Shown here one piece after another: positions 26,503-36,378 of a DNA stretch of 64,000 bases (within the stretch, counting starts at the first letter, position 1; every line of letters begins with the position of its first letter). The notes beneath the pieces were generated by a model. It ran no database searches, was not told the DNA's origin, and saw nothing but the letters and a program-made list of their open reading frames with translations. The DNA lies in assembly GCA_016700155.1 (NCBI GenBank), contig CP065001.1, forward strand, positions 248,001-312,000, written 5' to 3'. The DNA comes from Ignavibacteriales bacterium (GTDB lineage: Bacteria > Bacteroidota > Ignavibacteria > Ignavibacteriales > Ignavibacteriaceae). Made by a program: the position numbers and the translations under genes.

Positions 26503-29500
26503 CCGTCATTACTTTGTTAACAATAGGAACAAGGCTGGGTTTAAGAATAAATAAACCGCCTGATACTGATCCAAGATTCAATCCTAAAGCCTGCGCTACA
26601 AGTTTTTCAAATTTGTTAAACTCATCAGAGCGCAGAGTTATTTTATCGTTATCAATTTTTGATGTCTTGGTTGTTGGCGGATCTATTACTTCAACTTTAA
26701 GATGAATATCATGCCTGTCTTCAAGGCTCTCGGCAAGGTCATTATATTTTCCTTTTGTTCCGCCGTTTCTCTTTAAATACTTTTTGTTCTCGTCATTGTC
26801 CTCGTTGGTTATTGTTTCAACAAGGTACCGGAAACTAAACATAAATATGCATGGATCGAATTCAGTGCCATCAACTTTTCCGGAAGCTTTAAATTTTTTA
26901 TTAAACAATTTTTCAAGTCGAGTATTTAGCTTGTTGATGTCCTCGTTGATTCTCCCGAATGTACCGTCAGGAGTATGAGAGGGAGTTTCCGGAAATTTAA
27001 ATTTCAGGTGTATCATCACTAATACATTTCCCTTAAAAGTAGTTCCGGGTTTCACAATATTTGTACTGAAAGTATCCTCGCCAAGCAAATAGAAAAACAC
27101 ACTGAATTTATTCTTGCCGATGTCTGTATTGACGTTAGCTGTTCGCGGCCAGTTAGTGAATGTCCTTAAAGATTTTCTATTGGACTTATTATTATTTGGA
27201 TGCGGCTGAACTTCATACTTAAAAGTGTCATGCTTAACAATATATTTTCCATCAATAAATGAACGCATCCATTCTGCAACGTGCCAGTAATACCGCGCTC
27301 TTATCTGTTTGTTGGAAATCATCATAGCTCTGCCGTCGAGATCAAAAAAATCTCCCGGAAGGTTATTACTTCGTAACGGTGTCTGGTTATAAGAACACAG
27401 TGTTGATGATTCAATATATTCATCAGGTAGTGAACCGCCGTGTCCGCATTCGTGCGCAGCTACAAGCTTGCCGCCGCCTTCATCTTTATTCGCACTGATT
27501 CGTAATTCTGCCGTTCCGTCAAAGCTTGCCATAAAAGATCTGCCGTCATCGGATACCACATCAAGTTTAAAATGAGCAAGACTGTTGTCGAGTGACTGCG
27601 CAAGCCACATCACTTTTGTATTTAGTTTTAATGAATCTTCTTTCGATTCAATTTCTGCAGGACCGGGATTTAGTGTACCATCCTTCTGGCTCCATCGTTT
27701 ACCAATATTAATGCAAGTATCTTTTTTGTATTGAGATTTTTTAGCGGCACTATTCTTAAGTGAATCTGGTGCATTGCTGAAATCAAAACTGAACCTGTAG
27801 TATTCAAGTATTACAGAAAACTCTTTGCCATCTTTTACATCACAGCATCTTAAAAAAGCCCGGTCGAACCTTCCGATGTTACTTGTTTTGCCACGGTTAC
27901 CTGACGGAATATCAGGTGTAGTCATAAAATTATATGAGCCTGCATCAAGAGAGAACAATTTGTGAATATATTCCTGCTGCAGGAACGGCTGTTCAACGAA
28001 AAAGCTTTTTATAACAGGTGAAGGTCTGGTTGAAAATGAATTTCCCGGAGTTTTACCTACACCATCTGTAGTTTGATTTGTTGCGTCGACCCATCTTACT
28101 GCAGCACGTGCACCGACAATGTCTCCCTTACCTTCAACAGTTCTCTGGTCAAATGACTCAAAAAGATTTCCTTTGTAAACGACAAGTCTTGTCCAGTCAG
28201 GATAGTCAGCAATGTAGTTAATATTGTTTTTGACCCTTTCAACTTTTTGAGAGAAGTAAGGTTCAGAAGTGTCGGGCTTGAAGATTCCCAGTTCAGAAAC
28301 GTCACTGTTCGCAGGATCTTTACCAAAGAGATTTGAGAATATCGCAATTCGTTCATTCTGGTCAACAGTAATTGGCTTAAGATCTTTATCGGTCAGGACA
28401 ATATCATCTAATGAGATGAGTAAAGGTTTTTGATTTGTAGTTGTATCAAAAACTATGTTCTCAAAAACATCTTCTTTAGTCGGGGCTGCACCGGTACCTC
28501 CCGATAACTTCGCAAAATACTTCGTTGATTTCCAAATAGCCGGCATATCATAAAACGCTAAACGTTTTTCATTTGGCTGATTCAAATCTACACCGGTTCC
28601 TTCACCTTCATTCAAACCTGCATCAGCAGAGGCGGGCGGGCTTTTTGTTACATATTTCCTTGTAAAGTTAGATTCGTCACCTGTTGTTTCAATAAATGTA
28701 TTTGGTGCTGATCTTAACTTCAGCAGACTGTTCGCATCCGGTTTTTTAACTGTCTGAATGATCCACGGCAGACATTGACACCCTTCATCTTTTGTAAACC
28801 AATTGCTTCGTGTAGTAAAAGTCGCATCTGATTTAAGTGAAAAACCTTCGACTAATGCAGGGGGAATACTGAGTTTCTTTTTTACAAATCTATCGAAGTA
28901 TAAAAATTTTATGAACTGCCATTTGGGATCAAGAATCATTTTTATAGGCGAAGCTTCAGACCCTATATTTTCAACACTTAAATTGTCGAGGTCTTTGAAC
29001 TGCTTTTCAGTGTTGTCGAAATTTGAAACGGCAGGAGATAACTCCCATTTTGTATTTTTAAGATTCCATTCCTGCGGAAGGTTAAATACTTTGAACTTTT
29101 CTTTCACCTTACCTTTTACTTCAGGTTCTTTAATTAAAATATCTTTTTTTGTTTCATCATCAGGAGTAGCGACATAAGAAATCTCACTTATCTTGAATTC
29201 GATTGTGAAAGATTTTTTTTCTCTGAGTATCTGAAGGAATACCTGTCCCGAATCATCTTCAAGTTTTTTTCCTTCAGTACTGCCGTCCTGGAACTTTAGT
29301 ATGTATGGAAAATCTTTCGGAAAAGTTCTTTCTTTCTCATCAGGGGTTTTGTAAATGAATTTTAAATGTACTCTTACAGCAACACCGCTTGGTAACGGAA
29401 GGGGATCAACAGGAACAGGTGTGTGTTTAAAGAATTTATCTTTCGGGTATAGATCACATTTTGATTTAATGCATTGAAATTTTTTCGGGTGACATTTTAG

Positions 29501-30376
29501 CTCCGGTTCTTCACCTTCATCAAAAAATAAAATTTCAACACGCCTGTCAATTTCATTCGGATCTTCAGAAGTAGCACCGCTTGCAGGAAAGTTTTCTCCG
29601 CAGCCTATAACAGGAGCCGGCTGCGTTTGTCCTTTCTTAACAAAAGTTAACTTAGTCCTTTGTTCATTGAGGGCGTCTTCGGTGATGCCCATAACTATCA
29701 ACAGCTCAAGAGTGTACATATCGAAAAACGCACCCCATGTTTTGGTCCCCATTTTACCGTCTTCATCAAGCTTAATAAACTTACGTGTGAATTTTTCTTT
29801 ATGCTTTTCCTGTATTACAAAATCTTCATTATATCTTTTCTGAAATGCAAGTATAGCGCCGGTCGTTTCGGCATTCATCTTATTTGTTTTTTCCCCGGGG
29901 TCGCAATCATACCTGAAATTAAATGAAATCCATTTCAGTATCTGCTGTATATCCTCAACCTGGTGTTTTGCATTTGAAGATTCAGCCCACTTCGTTCTCT
30001 CACCCATCATCATGAAAAAAACATTTTCAGCACGCTGCTGTGAAAGAGTAAGGTTATAAAACTCACCGCCGCTTTTATCCGTATGTCCGGCTACAAGAAT
30101 TTTCTGTTTGAATTCTTTTTCTTCGGCAAGCTTGAAGCAGGCAAAGATTACTCCTAATCCAGTAATCCTGTTTTGTTCTTCGTTACCGGGCTGCGGTTCT
30201 TCGGTGCCGTAATCCGGAAGAAGCACAGCGCTGTCAAAATGGAAGTTGATATCTTCCATTTCAATAACACTTACTTCACGTTTTGACTGAACAGAAAATT
30301 TATTTACTCCACCCGATTTCAGGTTGTCAATTTTCTGATCAGCATCTTTAAGTTTTATATCAACTGTTTCAGGCAC
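26480..30376 (-). CDS. Giant OmpA-like/peptidoglycan-binding/HExxH metallopeptidase, putative T6SS effector
   Basis: The 1298-aa protein lies 10 bp after the PAAR gene. The N-terminus has an OmpA-like domain (~40-130; INFHFDSAVLLPD, then ILVAGHTDKSGGEFYNLTLS). A PGBD-like unit follows (ILAFQKRYNEDF, later DGKMGTKTWGAFFD). Residues ~330-440 contain an Ig-like module of the type in the PAAR tail. A zincin site AAHECGHGGSLPDEY has HECGH at 975-979, with Asp985 in PDEY a likely third ligand, as in other HExxHxxxxPDEY peptidases. No signal peptide or membrane helix is visible. The layout suggests wall binding plus proteolysis after T6SS delivery (inference). The last ~300 residues match nothing I recognise. 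Confidence 0.72.
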   Translation of the reverse strand: MPETVDIKLKDADQKIDNLKSGGVNKFSVQSKREVSVIEMEDINFHFDSAVLLPDYGTEEPQPGNEEQNRITGLGVIFACFKLAEEKEFKQKILVAGHTDKSGGEFYNLTLSQQRAENVFFMMMGERTKWAESSNAKHQVEDIQQILKWISFNFRYDCDPGEKTNKMNAETTGAILAFQKRYNEDFVIQEKHKEKFTRKFIKLDEDGKMGTKTWGAFFDMYTLELLIVMGITEDALNEQRTKLTFVKKGQTQPAPVIGCGENFPASGATSEDPNEIDRRVEILFFDEGEEPELKCHPKKFQCIKSKCDLYPKDKFFKHTPVPVDPLPLPSGVAVRVHLKFIYKTPDEKERTFPKDFPYILKFQDGSTEGKKLEDDSGQVFLQILREKKSFTIEFKISEISYVATPDDETKKDILIKEPEVKGKVKEKFKVFNLPQEWNLKNTKWELSPAVSNFDNTEKQFKDLDNLSVENIGSEASPIKMILDPKWQFIKFLYFDRFVKKKLSIPPALVEGFSLKSDATFTTRSNWFTKDEGCQCLPWIIQTVKKPDANSLLKLRSAPNTFIETTGDESNFTRKYVTKSPPASADAGLNEGEGTGVDLNQPNEKRLAFYDMPAIWKSTKYFAKLSGGTGAAPTKEDVFENIVFDTTTNQKPLLISLDDIVLTDKDLKPITVDQNERIAIFSNLFGKDPANSDVSELGIFKPDTSEPYFSQKVERVKNNINYIADYPDWTRLVVYKGNLFESFDQRTVEGKGDIVGARAAVRWVDATNQTTDGVGKTPGNSFSTRPSPVIKSFFVEQPFLQQEYIHKLFSLDAGSYNFMTTPDIPSGNRGKTSNIGRFDRAFLRCCDVKDGKEFSVILEYYRFSFDFSNAPDSLKNSAAKKSQYKKDTCINIGKRWSQKDGTLNPGPAEIESKEDSLKLNTKVMWLAQSLDNSLAHFKLDVVSDDGRSFMASFDGTAELRISANKDEGGGKLVAAHECGHGGSLPDEYIESSTLCSYNQTPLRSNNLPGDFFDLDGRAMMISNKQIRARYYWHVAEWMRSFIDGKYIVKHDTFKYEVQPHPNNNKSNRKSLRTFTNWPRTANVNTDIGKNKFSVFFYLLGEDTFSTNIVKPGTTFKGNVLVMIHLKFKFPETPSHTPDGTFGRINEDINKLNTRLEKLFNKKFKASGKVDGTEFDPCIFMFSFRYLVETITNEDNDENKKYLKRNGGTKGKYNDLAESLEDRHDIHLKVEVIDPPTTKTSKIDNDKITLRSDEFNKFEKLVAQALGLNLGSVSGGLFILKPSLVPIVNKVMTDGKVDSL

Positions 30377-30386
30377 AGGAAATTTA

Positions 30387-31460
30387 TTATTGATTATTCA
30401 GGTTTTTGAGATTCGGAAATTTTACAGAATAATTTCCGGAAGGAACTTTTTCAATCTTTTTATAACCGTTACCGTCTAACTTACCCTGCTCAACTTTACC
30501 GTTCGGAAGGAATAAAATAAACTCTTCATTTGCTTTTGGGTTACCTTCATCATCTTTCAATTCAATTTCTATTGTATCTTCATTGAACAACATACCTGAT
30601 TTCGTTCTGCATTGTCCGCTGAAAACCTCAAAATAATATCCGTTGGAAATACTGTTAGAGCCGGGCTCAGATTCTTCGAACTTGTTTTCAATCTCAACTT
30701 CTATTTTGTCGTTACTGATTTCTTTTTCAATTGTTTTAACAAGCACATCAGCGGCATTAAGATTTTTTTTGAATATCTGTATCGTGGCTTTCTGCCCGGT
30801 CTCCAATCCTTTAGACTCAGCAGTTAATTTTACTTTGTCGCCGACCTTTGCAATCTCTTTTGACCATTTGGCATTTTGAAGGGTTAGCAGAACAACTTCT
30901 GCTTTACCTTTGCCTGATGAATCCCGAAGAATTTTTCCATCCGGTTTTAATATTCCCTCAGATTCTTTTCCATCAGGGTCTTTTAATTTGTATGGTACAC
31001 CGCTTACAGGATTTCCGGCTTTATCTTTAAATTCAAATTCGAACCAGTGTTCCTGTTTTGTGGAAACCTCAATGTTGTCAGTCATTGCTGTGGCTGCACC
31101 GGCTTTTGCGCCTGCAGCACCGCCTCCACCAGCACCACCTCCGCTGCCGCTTCCCGAACCGGCAGTTCCAATCATTACTGTCGGGCATCCCATCACTATT
31201 GAATCAGGCGGACCTGTGCACGGAGCCATATCGCCCATACGTGCAGCGGGCATTCCACCAATCAATACAGTCGGACTTCCGGGAGGAATGATCGGCATTC
31301 CAACATGCGGAATTGGCGGAGTTCCGGGTGTAACCATTGGACAAACATGCGGGTCACCAACTCTTGCTGCTGGCATTCCTCCGATCAAAACAGTTGGGCA
31401 ACCGGCGACGATTGTTCCGCCGTGTGCACATGAATCACCCAACCTTGCTGCCATACTCAT
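30387..31460 (-). CDS. PAAR-domain spike protein with Ig-like C-terminal extension
   Basis: The 357-aa protein starts with a PAAR domain (~1-98): MAARLGDSCAHGGTIVAGCP, repeated GGMPAARVGDPHVCP and GGMPAARMGDMAPC blocks, which form the zinc-tipped cone on VgrG. A Gly/Ser/Ala linker (~100-120) leads to two Ig-like modules. The last has the LDGNGYKKIEKVPSGNYSVKFP pattern common in VgrG- and PAAR-linked tails. Its gene follows vgrG by 24 bp and precedes the 1298-aa gene by 10 bp, so it is the likely attachment point for that cargo. No catalytic motif is in the tail. Confidence 0.9.
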   Translation of the reverse strand: MSMAARLGDSCAHGGTIVAGCPTVLIGGMPAARVGDPHVCPMVTPGTPPIPHVGMPIIPPGSPTVLIGGMPAARMGDMAPCTGPPDSIVMGCPTVMIGTAGSGSGSGGGAGGGGAAGAKAGAATAMTDNIEVSTKQEHWFEFEFKDKAGNPVSGVPYKLKDPDGKESEGILKPDGKILRDSSGKGKAEVVLLTLQNAKWSKEIAKVGDKVKLTAESKGLETGQKATIQIFKKNLNAADVLVKTIEKEISNDKIEVEIENKFEESEPGSNSISNGYYFEVFSGQCRTKSGMLFNEDTIEIELKDDEGNPKANEEFILFLPNGKVEQGKLDGNGYKKIEKVPSGNYSVKFPNLKNLNNQ

Positions 31461-31484
31461 CTTAAATTCCTTCTTAAAATTTTA

Positions 31485-33611
31485 TCAATTAATTTTTACA
31501 AGGGATCCTTTGATCGTATTGACACCCGAAGCTTCGACTGTTACTAATGCTCCTTTTACCTGAGTATTAACTGAGGATTCAACTGTTGAGTTCAGTGCTT
31601 TTAACTTTAAATCTGTTGAGGCTTCTGTTGTAACACTCATACCTTTTTGTTTAAGATCACTTTTAGCTTCTATTTTTGCATTGGTTGATTTGAGTTCGAA
31701 ATCAGTTTTTATATCATTCTTAAATGTTCCGGATTTAAGTTCAGTGTCTGTTTCAGTTTCAATCTTGAGTGCTTTTGATTTTATAGTCAGATTACCTTTC
31801 GGGGCAAGAATATCAATGTCGCCTTCTTTAGTTTCAATGACCAGTTTGTTATTCTGAATATCGAGTGTGAAAGAATTCTTACCGGGCTTATCCGATATCT
31901 GAATTTTTTCGTCTCCTCCTGTATCATTGAAAAGTATGAAGTGTCCGTTCTTCGTTTTCACTTCAATCTTTGTGTTCTTATCATCCATTAAAATCGTGTG
32001 ACCATCTTTACTGTTAACGGTTATATTCTGATTCTTATCATCCATCACAACTTTGTGTTTATCTTTAGAAACAACTTCAATCTTATCATCTTTATCATCG
32101 AGTAAAAGTTTGTGTGATTCGGAAGAAGTTATGGAAATCTGTGTTTCATTTGATCTGTCATCAAAAACAATTTCATTACCTGAAGCTGTCCTGATAATAT
32201 TCTGTGATTTGTTCTTTGCCGCAACAGGAGATGCCTGTGACGGATTAGGTACTGTACCTATTCCTATTGGTCTGTCAACATTACCGTCAACACAAGCCCA
32301 TAATAATTCAGTGTCTGCGTGGTTTGGAAAGTGAATTCCATATCCCGCACCCGAATAACTTTGAACGAGCCGGATAGGTAAAGAAGCTTCTGCATCAGAT
32401 GAGTCACTTAAATCAAAAAGCATTCTTGCTCTGTACCTGCCGTGATCATCAAGGAATGAATATTCATCACCCGATCCTGTCTCAAGTTTTGCGCTCATTA
32501 TTCCGGAGATCTTTGGTATAGGCGTGCATCGTTCTGGTCTGAAATCAACTTCAAAAGGTATTGCTTCAAACTTGCATTCGAAAACAAGATCATTTGTCTG
32601 AAGCTTTTGCGGAACCGCGAACTGACCTTTCTGTGAACCGTATGAAAATGTTTTTGTGATTATGTATTCAGTATTCCAGTCTTCGCGGTAATGGTTTTCC
32701 ATTTTAAATCTGTGACCCGCACTGAACAACCTGCAGTTAGTTCGTCCTTTAAAGATTTTACTTCCCGCTAGTATTTCCTGGTTTCTTACCTTAGCAAGAA
32801 ACTCAGCGTCCTTTTCATTTTCAAAGTTATCTCCGTAATCATAATATTTGCCGGGCAGGTTTGAATTGATCTGGCTTTCAGCCATTAATTGCTTTTCAGG
32901 ATACAGATAATTGTAATCCTTTAACTGAACTGTACCGGTAACAACTTTTTCAATTGAAGCGAGGTCAAGAATTGATTCAACATCACCAAAAGGATCCTGG
33001 TTTTCGTTGTACCCTATTTTATCCTGAAGTTTTACATCCGGTAATTTGCTGTTGTCATCCGTAACACAGAACGTATCTTTTCCGCCGTCGTGATCGAAGT
33101 AATAATATATTCCGTAGTGTTCCATTCTCCTGTTAATAAAATCAAAATCAGTTTCCCTGTACTGAACTATAAACTCATTAGTAGGGTACCGGTTTTTCAA
33201 TTCTATTTTAACATCGATACCTAATTCACCGACAACCGTATTTACAAGGTCTTCAATAGTAAAATGCTGGTATACCTCATTCCGGAACGTAAGATCGGAA
33301 AGCCATATTCGCGGCACTAACGTTACTTTGTAAAAAACATGATCTTTTGACTGCCCGAATTGTTCGAAGCTGGAAATGATACCGTGAATTTCACGGGTGC
33401 TCTGATCACTTCGGATCATTGTAAACATTGCGTTTCGGTTAAGCACTTTTGATGAATCAATTTTAGGATCGAATGAAGCGAGGGTTATCCTGTACTCAAA
33501 TATTCCAGAGATTTCTTCTTCACCTTCAAATGAAACCACTCCAATGCTGTCGTCTTCGAGATCAGCAAAATGAATTTTGTAAAACGGTTCATTAAATTTT
33601 TGTTCAGCCAT
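31485..33611 (-). CDS. vgrG: T6SS spike protein VgrG (TssI)
   Basis: The 708-aa protein has the gp27-like base (~1-380; YRETDFDFINRRMEHYGIYY is the hallmark), a gp5 OB-fold region (~395-470; IPLF-like turns with DGNVDRPIGIGTVPNPSQAS) and a long repetitive beta-helix (HKVVMDDKNQNITVNSKDGH, repeated) that forms the needle. It ends shortly after the helix in VNTQVKGALVTVEASGVNT with no catalytic extension, so effectors must bind non-covalently or through PAAR. It lies downstream of clpV and directly ahead of the PAAR gene. Confidence 0.95.
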   Translation of the reverse strand: MAEQKFNEPFYKIHFADLEDDSIGVVSFEGEEEISGIFEYRITLASFDPKIDSSKVLNRNAMFTMIRSDQSTREIHGIISSFEQFGQSKDHVFYKVTLVPRIWLSDLTFRNEVYQHFTIEDLVNTVVGELGIDVKIELKNRYPTNEFIVQYRETDFDFINRRMEHYGIYYYFDHDGGKDTFCVTDDNSKLPDVKLQDKIGYNENQDPFGDVESILDLASIEKVVTGTVQLKDYNYLYPEKQLMAESQINSNLPGKYYDYGDNFENEKDAEFLAKVRNQEILAGSKIFKGRTNCRLFSAGHRFKMENHYREDWNTEYIITKTFSYGSQKGQFAVPQKLQTNDLVFECKFEAIPFEVDFRPERCTPIPKISGIMSAKLETGSGDEYSFLDDHGRYRARMLFDLSDSSDAEASLPIRLVQSYSGAGYGIHFPNHADTELLWACVDGNVDRPIGIGTVPNPSQASPVAAKNKSQNIIRTASGNEIVFDDRSNETQISITSSESHKLLLDDKDDKIEVVSKDKHKVVMDDKNQNITVNSKDGHTILMDDKNTKIEVKTKNGHFILFNDTGGDEKIQISDKPGKNSFTLDIQNNKLVIETKEGDIDILAPKGNLTIKSKALKIETETDTELKSGTFKNDIKTDFELKSTNAKIEAKSDLKQKGMSVTTEASTDLKLKALNSTVESSVNTQVKGALVTVEASGVNTIKGSLVKIN

Positions 33612-33679
33612 TTCAGCCTCTCAATCGAAATATTTTTTTTAAAATCATTAATGAGTATTCAAACTATTCGTCTGTTCCG

Positions 33680-36304
33680 TCATGTAAACTTGTATTTATA
33701 GGAACCATCTTTTGCTTTAGTGACAGTTACTTTTTCCGGACTCTTTCCTTCAGCCATAAAACCCAAAAGCTGTGATGAAATTTCTGGTGCAAGTTTTCTG
33801 TCAACAATTGCATCTATATTTCTTGCGCCTGTTTCCGCTCTTGTGCAGGAATCAACTATGTCCTCGATTACTGCTTTGTTAAACTCAACTTCAAGATTCT
33901 GATTTTGTTTAAGTCTGCGCTGAATCTTTCCAAGTTTAATTTCAACAATTGGTTTCATGGTCTCTTTATTTAAGGGTAAGAATACAATCGGTTTTAGTCT
34001 TCCTAAGAATTCCGGTCTGAAATATTGATTCATATAAGGACGAAGTTCTTCGAGAAGATCATCCGGGTTCGTCATACCGTCATTGTATTTTTCAAATAAC
34101 ACTTCGGAGGCAAGATTAGATGTCATAAAAATTGTAGTGTTAGTAAAATCAATATTTCTTCTGTCAGCATCCTGCAGCATACCTCTGTCAAATATCTGCA
34201 TAAACAGATCAACCACTGATGCGTTTGCTTTTTCAATCTCATCAAGAAGAACAACACAATAAGGTCGTCGTCTTACAGGCTCACTCAACGCACCGCCTTC
34301 ACCGTAACCAACAAGACCTGGATCTGCGCCAATTAATCTTGAAGTATTATGTTCGCTCTGGTATTCAGTCATGTTAAGTGTAACCATAAATCTTTCATCG
34401 CCGAATAAAACCTCTGCGACTGCTCTTGCCAGTTCGGTTTTACCAACACCGCTTGTTCCGACGAGAAGAAATACCCCGTTTGGTCCTTCTTCTTTTTTTA
34501 TTCCGACTTTAGCTCCGCGGATAACATCCGCAATTTGTTTTATTGCGTGATCCTGACCAACAACACGTTTCTTTAAATCCTCTTCAAGGTTTAATAAAGT
34601 TGTCATTTCGTCTTTAGTCATGTTGCCGACTTTAATACCTGTCCAAGCTTCAATAACTTCTGCAACTGTGTTTGATGTTACCTCTGCAAATACCTGTGGA
34701 TTGGATGTCTGAAGCTCTTCAAGTTCTTTGCGAACATTAGAGATTTCTTTTGCAAACTCTTCATCTTCCTTACTTTGACCGTTGGATTTTGCGGCAGACT
34801 TTTTCATTCTCAGATCCATTAGCTTGCGGGTAAGTTCACTTTCTTTCGTCCATCTCTCTTCATTAGTCTTAATTTCTTTTTCAAGATTTTCTTTCTGTGT
34901 TTTTAATTCCGTCAATGCCTTTTGATCTATTTTCAGATCCATATCAGAATCTTTTTGCTGAGTGTTGATAGCCATATTCAAAGAGTTCATCCGGCTTATC
35001 ATCAATTCAAGCTTTGGTGGTTTGCTTGTTAATGACATCTTAACTCTTGTCGCGGCAGTATCAAGCAGGTCAACAGCTTTATCAGGAAGTTGTCTGCCGG
35101 CAATATATCTTCTCGATAATTTTACAGCAGCTTCAATCGCACCGTCTGTTATGTGAATTCCGTGATAACCTTCGTACTTAGTTTTTATACCGCGTAACAT
35201 TACTTTTGCTTTTTCATCATCCGGTTCACCAACGTGAATCGGCTGGAATCTTCTTTCGAGTGCGGCATCCTTTGCAAAGTATTTATTATACTCAAGATAG
35301 GTTGTAGCGGCAATCGCTCTGAATGATCCACGCGCAAGAGCAGGCTTTAAAAGATTTGCTGCATCACCACCGCCAGCCGAAGCACCCGCGCCAATTAATG
35401 TATGTGCTTCATCAATAAAAAGAATTGCCGGAAGGGGAGAGTTTGTTACTTCATTTATTACTGCCTTTAAACGTTTTTCAAATTCACCGCGCATTTTTGT
35501 TCCAGCCTGCAACGAACCCATATCGAGAGAATATATCTGGTTGTTCTTTAAGATGTCGGGAACTTCACCGGCAGCGATTTTTATCGCCAACCCTTCAACG
35601 AGCGCTGTTTTTCCAACGCCGGGTTCGCCAAGTAAAATAGGATTTGATTTTTTTCTCCTGCAAAGAACTTCAATAACCTGGATTATTTCTTCATCTCTTC
35701 CAAGTATCGGATCTATCTTTCCGTCTTTTGCCTGAGTGACAAGATTAGTTGTATATAGATCAAGTACAGTTCCATCAGCAGGTATTTCTTTTGCTTCTTC
35801 CTGTGATAACATTTCAGATGAAACTGATGCATCTTCAACTGAACCTTTTACTATGTTATAAAATTCTGTTCTGAGTTCTTCCTGTTTGATAGGGGAAAGT
35901 ACATCCATCAGTCTCGTGCTGATAACCTGTTCCGATGCGATGAACACTTCGAACAAAGCGCCTGATCTTATTTTAGTTTCATGATGATGAACGGAACTTG
36001 TTATCCAGGCCTGTTCTAACAATTCAGTAAGAAGGGGAGAGAGTTTGGGCTTTCCTGAATTTCCTTTTTCCATTGTGTCAATGCTTCGAAGGCATTTTGC
36101 CTGCACATCACCCGAATCAATTGCATAATGTTTGAGTATTAAAGGCACATCACCCTGACCATCTTCTATCAGTGCATTTAGCAGATGTTCGATTGTGATT
36201 TCATAATTGCCCCGGTTTATACCTAATCCTGTTGCTGTGTCAAGATTGCGTACAAGGTAGTTGTTTAATTTTAAAAGTAATGATTTCAAATCTTTACTTT
36301 GCAT
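33680..36304 (-). CDS. clpV: T6SS AAA+ ATPase ClpV (TssH)
   Basis: The 874-aa disaggregase strips contracted TssB/TssC sheath. It has an N-domain (~10-150), a first AAA module with Walker A GEPGVGKT (226-233) and Walker B ILFIDEAH, a coiled middle domain (~415-545, rich in Lys/Glu), and a second AAA module with Walker A GTSGVGKT (616-623) and CVVLLDEIEKA. The N-domain keeps the hydrophobic-groove character that binds the TssC helix. Length and order match ClpV rather than ClpB. It lies 74 bp downstream of tssG and 68 bp upstream of vgrG. Confidence 0.95.
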   Translation of the reverse strand: MQSKDLKSLLLKLNNYLVRNLDTATGLGINRGNYEITIEHLLNALIEDGQGDVPLILKHYAIDSGDVQAKCLRSIDTMEKGNSGKPKLSPLLTELLEQAWITSSVHHHETKIRSGALFEVFIASEQVISTRLMDVLSPIKQEELRTEFYNIVKGSVEDASVSSEMLSQEEAKEIPADGTVLDLYTTNLVTQAKDGKIDPILGRDEEIIQVIEVLCRRKKSNPILLGEPGVGKTALVEGLAIKIAAGEVPDILKNNQIYSLDMGSLQAGTKMRGEFEKRLKAVINEVTNSPLPAILFIDEAHTLIGAGASAGGGDAANLLKPALARGSFRAIAATTYLEYNKYFAKDAALERRFQPIHVGEPDDEKAKVMLRGIKTKYEGYHGIHITDGAIEAAVKLSRRYIAGRQLPDKAVDLLDTAATRVKMSLTSKPPKLELMISRMNSLNMAINTQQKDSDMDLKIDQKALTELKTQKENLEKEIKTNEERWTKESELTRKLMDLRMKKSAAKSNGQSKEDEEFAKEISNVRKELEELQTSNPQVFAEVTSNTVAEVIEAWTGIKVGNMTKDEMTTLLNLEEDLKKRVVGQDHAIKQIADVIRGAKVGIKKEEGPNGVFLLVGTSGVGKTELARAVAEVLFGDERFMVTLNMTEYQSEHNTSRLIGADPGLVGYGEGGALSEPVRRRPYCVVLLDEIEKANASVVDLFMQIFDRGMLQDADRRNIDFTNTTIFMTSNLASEVLFEKYNDGMTNPDDLLEELRPYMNQYFRPEFLGRLKPIVFLPLNKETMKPIVEIKLGKIQRRLKQNQNLEVEFNKAVIEDIVDSCTRAETGARNIDAIVDRKLAPEISSQLLGFMAEGKSPEKVTVTKAKDGSYKYKFT

Positions 36305-36378
36305 TTAAATCTCCTGCAATTGTTAAGCGATTAGTGATGGATTTATTTTTATTGAAAAGCGTGTTGAAGTTCCAGAAA

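Noticed and set aside
30910..31563. 217-codon plus-strand gene opposite PAAR
   Set aside because: It is the antisense shadow of the Gly/Pro-rich PAAR coding sequence, which lacks stops because of its composition.
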